From contig OY829657.1 in the NCBI GenBank assembly GCA_963691815.1, forward strand, positions 17,554,712 to 17,618,711: a stretch of DNA of 64,000 bases, written 5' to 3'. Under the pieces are notes generated by a model. The model was not told the DNA's origin and did not search any database. It saw nothing but the letters and a program-made list of their open reading frames with translations. Below are positions 1 through 35,433 of this stretch, piece after piece; the stretch's first letter is position 1, and the number at the start of each line of letters is the position of its first letter. Source of the DNA: Echiichthys vipera (Eukaryota > Chordata > Actinopteri > Perciformes > Trachinidae). The translations under genes were made by a program, and so were the position numbers.

Positions 1-9158
<9,158 letters not shown>

Positions 9159-9734
9159 ACAACTCTCATACATTCCTCTGGTCCCGCCATCTACCCTGAC
9201 CCCGCCCGACTGCACTCTCAAAAGACCGGGGCCACAGCCCCATCCTCCCAGCATTGTCTGCAGATGCTGTTGGTGGATGTAACGTTTCCAATCTGCAAGT
9301 TGTGTTTTCCAGGAAGGAGGAAATTCAAGACAAAACAAAGATAACTGTGGTTGTTCTGTGAGGCCTTTGAAGACTGACCATAGAGAGAGAGAGAGAGTTA
9401 ACACTACCCTGCATCTCCTCGTTGTTATGTTGTATAATGAGCAGGCATCCATACGCCATAATAAATGGGGAAATGTAGTTATGTTATGCACAAATTAGGC
9501 CACTGATGTGAATTTTGTATTGAAAAGACACAGCTGAATATGAATCAACCATTTCAAATAGAAACAGGCATACTGTGGACCAAAAAGATCATGTGAGCAG
9601 AGAGTGTGTTGTTTGTTGAGGGGGTAATAAATCCATGTTTTCCTCTCTTAAGACTTCGGAACAATTAAAAAAAAAAAACATTCAGACTTCGAGATATTTT
9701 TGGCTACAAAAGTGAATGTACCGTATCAAATAAA
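9159..9734 (+). other. akt1 3'UTR to first good poly(A) signal
   Basis: Downstream of the akt1 stop the sequence is non-coding. A canonical AATAAA lies at 9729-9734. A further AATAAA at 11008-11013 offers an alternative distal end, so the mature 3'UTR could be about 0.6 or 1.9 kb. Reading frames overlapping 9079-9491 are shadows of the last exon and the UTR. Confidence 0.6.
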
Positions 9735-12663
9735 GTCAATCTTTCTGCATACTTATGTGTTGTAACACATGGCTGATTCTCCTAAGACTGAAATATCTTC
9801 TGGAGGGGATTTTTTTTTATCACTTTTCTATTACCCTGATGCAAAACTGACACCAATCGGTCTGTTGTATTATCCTGCTACACCACAACGAGTCTCATGA
9901 ATCAATTGTGCAGTCCAGTCTGACATGAGGAATGGCAGACATTCAAAAAATGCAAAGTGATTAATCATTAAGGTAAAAGCTGGTCTGCAATGGATTCCTC
10001 TTGACTGTTTGCACAAAAGAGACCCCCAGTTTTCGTTCAGGATAATAAATAGCTCCTCCAGCCCCCCTGAAGTAAGTGCTTATAGTTCCTGATGCCTTCC
10101 GATCTCTATGCTATGCTGCAGACACCGCCTGGTTTCCCTCTGATCAGGGTCAGTCACTGCTGACCCAACAGAAACTCTTCTCTCCTCTGGGTTTTTCCTC
10201 TATGTACAGTACAGTATTGGGTGTTTTCCACCCAGTGCATTTACTGCAGCCTCAATGAGGTCACGTTAACATAATACACTTCTTTAGGAAAACTTCACAG
10301 ACAAACTGGGCTTCAGGGGAATCGCACACAAAGAGTCATCTTTGATTTGCTACTTTAGGGGACTTCTGCCCCTTCACGAGTTATTTATATGAGACCAGCA
10401 TTGACTAAAATGAGTGTTACTGTGCCAATGACATGCACTTTGCTACCCCAAAATGATTGTATTTGGACTCTTATTTGAACTTTATGGTTGGTAAAGACTA
10501 AATTGGCTTCTTTTATAATGTAAATTCAAATGTCGTGGATACAAATCAAGCAAGACTTGCTTGTTTGAATGATTACTCCCCTTTTACAGACAGCTGAGGC
10601 TAAACTAAGACTCTTGGGAACTGAAACTGCTACTTTAAAAGTGTACTAAGACGTTTCCAAATGCGCTTCAGTCATTTTTTTTTTTTGTTTTTCAAGATGA
10701 CAGATAATCATTTTTCAAAAGTGCATCATACGTTATTGAATGTAATGGTTTTTATGATATTGTTTTCACTTCAATCGTTTGCAAACCTTTTGTTCAGTTT
10801 TTTTGATTGTTACTTATTCCTATGCACGCTCACCCTTTTGCTGCCACCTTCTGAAAATAGGGAAATTCATTTTATACTTTTTATTTTTTATTTCAACCTC
10901 TTTTTGTACCTGCCCTCCCATACTCCTGAGACTGAGGACACCAGCTTTAGTAAACAAATAATATAAACTTTGTACACTGTTTTTACTTGTTTCTTTCAAA
11001 TTGATTAAATAAAAGGTCTTAACAAAAAGCTGCGTAGACTCTGACTTTTATCATGAAATCTCAGAAGTTCCTACACTTGAACTTCATCTTTTATTCTTAA
11101 TATTTGACCAAGTAAAACCGTGTTGTGGAATTGATTACTAATTCCCATTGTTAATTTACAGGAATAACCGTGTTGAGATGAGTTTTTAAGAATAAGAAAA
11201 AAAGCATCTTTTTCCTTTTTTCTACTGCACTTCTGTATTGTTGTCTTTCCACACAAAGGTCTGTCTATTTGTTCTTCCTCCCCTTTCATCCTTTGGTGTC
11301 CTCCTTGATTTCTTTATCTTGCTCTTTTCATACAAGGTTCAGTTTCATGAAAATTTGCCACATCAATTTGGATTTATCCAAGATATTTGCCTTTTGAGCT
11401 CCTTTAAGTTGCATCGTCAGTAGGCTGTACCTTTACTCTGCCATTTGGGAAAGATTAGTCAATAGGAGGAGGGATTTTGTTGATCTAAACCTTACTGTGA
11501 TCACACTTTACAGATAAAACCCAGCTAAGTGTGTGAGACAAATGTTCCAGCAGGCACACATCGGCTCTGACTGTAGCTTGGGTGTGTTCTCTGCCTCTGC
11601 AGGACTGCTCAGGTCCATGTCTGGGGCTCTGCAGCTGGCCTGAGATGGGAGAGATGCTCCCCCCGGGCCTCGGGCAGATGGTACAGTCTCTGGAGCAGAT
11701 GTTGACAGCCAGGGCTCACAGTCTGTCTTTTGGCCAGCTGCAATACACAGCGCCACACAGCGAGACCGAAGCTTGGCTCAGTGTGGCGCTCACCTGACAA
11801 CCATCCCTCACCTGACTCGAACTGCACTGCCCAAAACGCAGCGCAGAGCCGGGGCTGCAGCTCTGCCACTGGCCTCCCCTGGGTGATGTAGTGTTGTGCT
11901 GCGAGAGGAGAGGAGTGCTACTCACACAGCATGCAAAGCCAGAGCTCCTCTGTGCTTGGTACTAGAGACAAAAAGGTTTCCTCTTATATCTTCAGAATAT
12001 AGAATCAGTGGAGGCTGGCACTGATATAAACTAAATGTAAGAAATATAAGTGAATCCAGGTAAAAGCCACTGTCATGTTCATTTTGCTTTTAGAATATAT
12101 AGAAATCATAAATGTCTTAATGTCTCAGCTGCATAGAGGCAGGATTGGTTTGCATTCTCCTGACTGAACCACGCTGCTGCAACTGCGGAAAGAGCAGGCA
12201 AACATAAAAACACACAACACACCCTTGGTAAAGCAGCAGAAGAGAGATCCCTCTTCCAGGACGAACAGTTAGACAATAGACGTTGTGTGTACAGAATAGA
12301 CCAACATAATCAAATGACAGTAGAGAAGGATGAAAAAGGTATAGACAGATTTATAGAGAATATGGATCCAGGGGGACGTCAAGCAACTTCAGGAGTTAAA
12401 CAGACTTGAGACACGCAACTTCCTCTCCTCCATGGGGATCTGGAAGAGGACAAACTACACAAACACACAAGAGGCAAAACTTAAGCACACCATTTACATA
12501 AATAGGAGAAAAGTAACAGACGCACATAAACAAACCCCGGGGGGAGAGAGAGACAGAGGGAGACAATAGGAGAGGCTGATCTCCTGGAGGACGAAGATCC
12601 ATATCCAAACATCTGGAACGAGGCACTGACAGCCAGGAGAGAGAGATGGCCGATGAATATGAC

Positions 12664-12686
12664 AGAGAGAGAGAGAGAGAGAGAGA
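12664..12686. repeat. (GA)n microsatellite
   Basis: About eleven uninterrupted GA units within a purine-rich segment. Confidence 0.9.
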
Positions 12687-14275
12687 TGCAGCTTGGACAC
12701 CCATGTGCTTGTGACAGGGTTGCGCTACCAGGATGCTGAAACTGAAGCAGCCGCATGGAATTGTTTTTCCTCCTGTGGTGTGTCAAACAAGTCATGTTGT
12801 CAGTTTAAAACATCCTATTGTTTTTTTTTTCACGGGGCAAGATGGAAGAAACTGTTGTTGTTTTTTTCTACCGATGAGGGTGTGACAGAGGTCAGGGCCC
12901 TTAGAAACCGGTTCAACCTGTTGACTACAAGCCCCTTCATATCAACACTAAGAGCAGGGCGGAAGTGGAGGGGGAAAACACACCCAAACTTTACTTTAAA
13001 CTCTACTTTAAGGACTTTGCTTCAGCACCTTAAGCCACTTAAAGACACTGCCCGGGACTGCCTCCCCCAGCACACACACGCACACACACACCATACTTTT
13101 GTATTATTTGTATTACACTGTTTTGATGCAGAAGTTGAAGGAACTGAGGGGATTACATTTCACTGCAATTGTATTTTATAGGATTTCATGTGACAAATAA
13201 ATGTGGTTGACTGATTGATTGACTGTTTTTGATTGTATTTAGTTAGGCTATTATAATCTCACACTGCCAGACCATAGGGCCAATAATTCAAGTAAAAATA
13301 CATTTTTAGAGTGACATTTATAGATAATTGACATTCTTGTATGCATTGTTACAATATGAAATCCCTGCAATATGTGGGAAGAAGATCTCATCTACACTAC
13401 GAGAAAGAAATGAATTAATTAATGGTTGTGTTGGTATCTAATATTAAACCAGTGAAACATTGTGACTTCATTGAAATTGCCCTGAACATCCTGAATTACT
13501 CTTGTGACAAAAAAGGAAGTTTTGCTGGAGATCATTATGTTAAATTGGAACTAGAGCGCCATCTAGCGGAGATTAGTCTTATTTAAAATGTATTTCCGTT
13601 TAATTAATAGGCTATTACATATCCACATATAATCAATACGGTTGAAAGCAAATTATTGTATTTAATTTGGGGTATATTTGAATGGCATGTATTGATGCCT
13701 TATGGCTCTTCACACCTTTGAACAACAACAAAATCAACATCGTTTTAATCTCAATTCCATATTCCCTGAAGCAGAAATTGTAAAAACCATTTAGTTCGTT
13801 GCCAAAGAAAGGCCAAATTTTAGTTTTACTTTAAGACGATAGAGCCTGTTTTCTTTCTGTTCACCTCAACAACATGAGACACAAGACAAACAAAGTCCTG
13901 TGGCCGAGGCGAAGATCGTCTATAGAGACGATGCATCAACCGGTAGCAACGATAATCCCTAACCTGTACGCATGCACTCACCTGCAATTATATGTTACAC
14001 AGTAAAGGCAAATATACCCTACTGAAGCACATACAGAGCAGCTACCCGTGCAGAGATGTTGGAATATTTTGACATTTTTCTCTAGTGAGTTAAAATAAAG
14101 TAAAGCTAAACATATCCTCAACAGGTATTACTGTGCAATATCAATATAATAATTACAGCTCTATCCAGTAAAATAATATCTTTAATAAAACACTCTGAAA
14201 AGGCTCATCATTAATAACGAGTGTTTTTTGTAACGTTTAAAAAAATGTTCCGCTTTAATTATACTGTATGAAACA

Positions 14276-14314
14276 CAACAACAACAACAACAACAATAAC
14301 AACAATAATAATAA
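14276..14314. repeat. (ACA)n/(AAT)n microsatellite
   Basis: A run of ACA triplets passing into AAT triplets, upstream of the cep170b promoter. Confidence 0.85.
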
Positions 14315-14639
14315 TGTTTATTAATGTGTATATAGCACATTTTACAGACTAAGTGCTTCACGTGATAAAATCCTTTAAGTAAGACCCAACCAGTTAAATG
14401 AGCAGGCAAAAATAAGAAAATTAAAATTAAAGACTTAAAAACACAAAGTTATAATTATGAAACAAAAGCCATTTTAAACAAGAAAGTCCTCGGCTGCTTT
14501 CTAAAAATCCTCAACAGAGGCCACAGAACGTCTCATGACATGACGATGCATAACACTAAATACTAAATAATAATAAATGCATGCTACTCGAGCTCGAGGG
14601 CGTTGCTATCTTTTTATCACAGTTTTTCTGCCACCTGAA

Positions 14640-14917
14640 AACAAACAGAGTGGGAGCTCTTACGTCACTCGGCTCTCTGCTCACGTAGAGCGGTTGACGT
14701 CCTTGTCAAGTTACGTCATCGCGTCGGCAGAAGAGGCGTAAGAGGAGAGTTTCGCCTGCTTGTCATTCCCAGAGGAAGAAGAGGGTGTGATCGAAATTTA
14801 CCTGGACAGTCTTACCTGCTGGTTGCTCTTGTTGTACCCGTCGGTCGTCGAATTTCATCTGCTGTAGGACATTAAACACTGGCTTCACTCAGGAGTAAAA
14901 CGGAGAAGGCTTTAAAG
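14640..14917 (+). promoter_or_regulatory. cep170b: cep170b CpG promoter and 5'UTR exon 1
   Basis: A local rise in CpG frequency precedes a non-coding first exon ending at 14917 (AAAG|GTAATG donor). Three cAMP-response-type half or near-full sites lie within 60 bp: TTACGTCAC at 14660-14668, TTGACGTCC at 14694-14702 and TTACGTCATC at 14711-14720. No TATA box is evident, as expected for a broadly expressed centrosomal gene. The transcription start is inferred to lie near 14.70-14.75 kb. CREB/ATF binding is inference from the motif only. Confidence 0.65.
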
Positions 14918-15289
14918 GTAATGTTACGTCCTTGTTATGAGCAAATCATTGGGAAAAAAAGCTTGTATCGGTCCAGGCGGAGGTTCACTAACGTCAGCTA
15001 AACAACCTCACTGTCACCGCCAGACTCAAACAGTCCGCGGTGTAATTTAAAAGAAAATAGTGCTGTCAATGCGAAACAATCGATAGGCTGTAGTTTGAGC
15101 TGGAAACGCTACTTCTGGGTAATGTTTCTCAGGCAGGGATGTTTAGTTAGCCAAGGTTACAGGAAGTTACAACTTTTCAACTGGTTTCCCAGCATGCTTC
15201 ATGAAATAAACAGCTTTTATCAAATTGTTTAATAATCTTTTTTTTTTTCAAAGAATTTGTCTGAAAATATACATTATGATGAATGCAAC

Positions 15290-15333
<44 letters not shown>
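15290..15333. repeat. (ATT)n microsatellite
   Basis: About fourteen tandem ATT/TTA units in the first cep170b intron. Confidence 0.95.
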
Positions 15334-15492
15334 TGCAAAAAGATAGATTTATGAATACGTAAATATATTTACAAGACCTTGATGATTGGCTTACTGGCTT
15401 ATAAGCAAGGGAGCCATGCAAAGATACCATTGATACCAATGTTGAATATGTCAACAATGATCATTGTATCATCTTAGTATTGTATGCATTAT

Positions 15493-15647
15493 AAAAAGCT
15501 TTGTGTATAGTCTTTAGGCCACCCTAGCTGTTAGGCCCGATTAAATATGCAACTCAATTTTATTCAATATTTGTAGTAGGTTGTCCCTGCTTCTTCTCTC
15601 TTTCAGCTAAGGGGTCTAAAAAACCCTGAAGACCCCTGCTTTAAAGT
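15493..15647 (+). repeat. interspersed repeat, family shared with 45733-45870
   Basis: Phrases such as TATAGTCTTTAGGCCACCCT, ATTAAATATGCAACTCAAT and GTCCCTGCTTCT recur in the same order at about 45733-45870, with scattered substitutions. No coding capacity or terminal repeats are clear, so the class is unknown. It lies in cep170b intron 1. Confidence 0.8.
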
Positions 15648-15979
15648 ATCTAATATTCTATTAAACAGCATTAAATTTGAATATGTGAGTTGTGTGAACA
15701 TGCTAAATATCCTCTATTGACAAATGGAAACCTGTCTGTGTCTAATCTGGCTGACTCACCAAGGTTCAAAATATGTTCACAATTGTTATTTAATTGCATT
15801 ATGTCTATAGTAGCACAGCCAGACCGGAATTTGTTGAATAAACAGGTTTAACTGAGCTGAGATGACAACTTACCCTCACTAATCTCTGCACTAATGCATT
15901 TTTTTAGGACTTTGTTCCGGGACACAGGTATTGCATTCATTCAACCCTCAGGTTTCTTTGTCTGAAATGTTGTCTTTGA

Positions 15980-33142
<17,163 letters not shown>

Positions 33143-35040
33143 GGTGTGACCCAAACACGCAGGTTCCACCAGTTCTGAACCTCTGCTGTAACCCCGCAAA
33201 CACAGGTGTCGAAAAACTGTGCACACAATGAAACCAAGAGGGAGGGAAGTGAGACTGTATACGCAGAACTGTAACCTCCCTTACATCTAAACATACACAC
33301 TACTGCACTATGAGCACTACAAACTTACACAGCACTAAATGAGTACACTCAGTGAGGGGAAGATTTAAGGAAGTACCAAAATACTTCAATAAACCCTCAC
33401 TTCTGACAGGCCTCCAAACTATACTTGATTCTCTGTGTTAGTCGTCGACCTCTTTATTTGCCAATGATATGACCAACATTGTTGATTTTTAAAAGCACAT
33501 TGCATTTACTTGGTTTATTTGAAAACCAACCTGAGCATAATCATCTCAGGGAAATCTACTAGTATATAAGATTTCTATGTTTAGTGACAAATCACATTTT
33601 TGAGGAAATATTAGTTCATTAATGTATGTTTTGAGCTGTAATACCAGCAGCTCTTAGTGCACTAGTATCCTCAGTAAACCCATTACTTTTCCTTATATAT
33701 TTCTTCCATTTTTTTTGTCTTTGTTTGCCACTTTTCTTTTGGTGGAACAGATTTATCGAAGAATGTAAAAAGTATTTATTAGGGGTTTGTGGTGAGGCAC
33801 TGTAACCAAGACAACATGACTTTGGCAGTTAGTAGATTCTAGTGCCAGGCTAATTGATGTTATATACTACGCAGTTGCCATCAGCCATTTTCTTGAGTAT
33901 TTATTCTGTTAACATTTCCCAGTGTGGTGACTCTCTAGGCCCTCTGCAGTGGATGGACTCTTTATTTTGTTCAGCTGGAGATGAAAATCCCTCTGGAATG
34001 TGTGGTCCGACTGGAACTAGGGACTCAGTTTAGTCACCTGGCAACCACAAACTCAAGTTGCTAGAAAACAAGTTTTCAAGCATTCCTGGCATCCCTACCT
34101 TCTGAAAACCTTTTTTATTTGTGTCAAACACACTACGGGGGCTTGAAAGTAGTTTTTTTTTTTTTTGTTCTTTTGTGCTGCTTCCCAGGCCTGAAGAGCA
34201 CAGTCAGCGCTGAGGTTTGGCCAAAGACAATCATTTAACGACTGACAGGAATGAGTCTCTTTTATCTCTTTGTACTGAGCTCATCACACCACATCTAAAC
34301 CTCCGTATGCTTAAGAGCTATCGGAGCACTGACTATTTGATATTTCCTCTCGAGTCACAAGGTTGCTTGTGATGGGTCCCCACATGACAAAGTCAGTTGT
34401 GTGAAACTGTAAATCCGATGATTAGTTTGTGACATTCTGTTCAGTATGTAAATATCTAAAGATATCTGTACGTCGTACAAATTACCTCTTAATCTTGTCT
34501 TTTGCACTAATGTAGTACAACATTATCCCCTCGACCTGATATGCTGCGAACTGAAAGCTGTTAACTCTCCTGCGAAAAGATTGTAAACATTTTATGCTGT
34601 TGAGGTTGAATCAGGAAAGAAGGCGAACCAGTGCACCAGCAAGTTTCTGTTTCCCTCTTCCCAGTCCAGATTGTACATGTGATTGTAATTGGGAAGTACC
34701 TATAAGTGCCACAGAGCTGTGCGGGACAGTGGTTGTTTACAAACTCAAGCAAAAATTGAATGTTTGTCACTTGCTGCTATTCTTCTTCTATGGGATAGTT
34801 TTTCCCCTTTGCTTTACTTCAAGTCAAAGCTACAGCAGGTTTGAGACCTGAAATGTAATTCTTGTTTGTCAAATTTGTGTCTTTTTTTTTTTTTATATAT
34901 CCAATGTATGTTTCCCTTCCCTTCATTCACAATGATTTGGTTGTAATCTTGCTGTCTTCTTAGCTCGTATTTATGTTCAATTATTTCTGTAATTTGTTAG
35001 AAGATGACTGCAGATTTTCAAATAAATTTGAATTAATAAA
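33143..35040 (+). other. cep170b: cep170b 3'UTR with tandem poly(A) signals
   Basis: A 1.9-kb non-coding region after the TGA at 33140-33142. Canonical AATAAA hexamers lie at 35021-35026 and 35035-35040, just before the pld4 promoter. I see no gene in it; short frames in it are chance. Confidence 0.75.
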
Positions 35041-35107
35041 GTGGGTTTTTTTTTCATGACTTTTATTCACTTGCTACACTTTTTTTTTCCTGAGCAAACG
35101 CAAACCA

Positions 35108-35124
35108 GAAATGAAAGTGAAAAC
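35108..35124 (+). promoter_or_regulatory. IRF/ISRE-like motif upstream of pld4
   Basis: GAAATGAAAGTGAAAAC has three GAAA cores, the last two spaced by two bases (GAAAGTGAAA), matching the interferon-stimulated response/IRF element. An AGGAAC ETS-like core follows within a few bases. It lies 310 bp before the pld4 start codon and only 70 bp after the cep170b poly(A) signal. In mammals PLD4 is a myeloid/pDC gene, so IRF control is plausible but unproven. Confidence 0.6.
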
Positions 35125-35433
35125 AGGAACTGTGCTGTGATATATTCAGCAGCAAAGATATCACTTCAGCTCAGTTTCTGGTGAAAACTGGAGGGGAAGA
35201 AGCCCGTTTGCTGTGAGCTCTTTCACCTGGTAAAGTATCTGCATCTGCTTTGTGTAAGTCACTTTTGCTTTCAATACTTTGGAAACCAAACTTCATCTGA
35301 CATTTCAACCATTTAAACTGCAAAATTAGAAGTTCTGCCATTAGGTTGGTCAGAATTGTGGTGTTTGTTTTCTTTCTGAGACCCTCATTTCCTGCTTTTG
35401 AACATTAATAGATGAGGAGCCCTTGAAAGGAAA

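Larger units (their letters stand above)
9735..14600. other. intergenic region akt1-cep170b, no gene recognised
   Basis: AT-rich DNA with scattered short chance reading frames. It contains a candidate distal AATAAA (11008-11013), a G+C-rich island around 11.58-11.95 kb, a purine-rich stretch ending in a (GA) run (12664-12686), and an (ACA)/(AAT)-type run at about 14276-14314. No zinc-finger (C-X2-C..H-X3-H) frame was seen, so the zbtb42 gene found between these neighbours in human is not evident. Confidence 0.6.

Noticed and set aside
12693..13181. 162-codon plus-strand frame in the akt1-cep170b gap
   Set aside because: Low-complexity parts (poly-T, CA repeat) and no recognisable domain; treated as chance.
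14182..14409. 75-codon minus-strand frame with a Tyr/Cys run
   Set aside because: Produced by the (ACA)/(AAT) microsatellite on the opposite strand.
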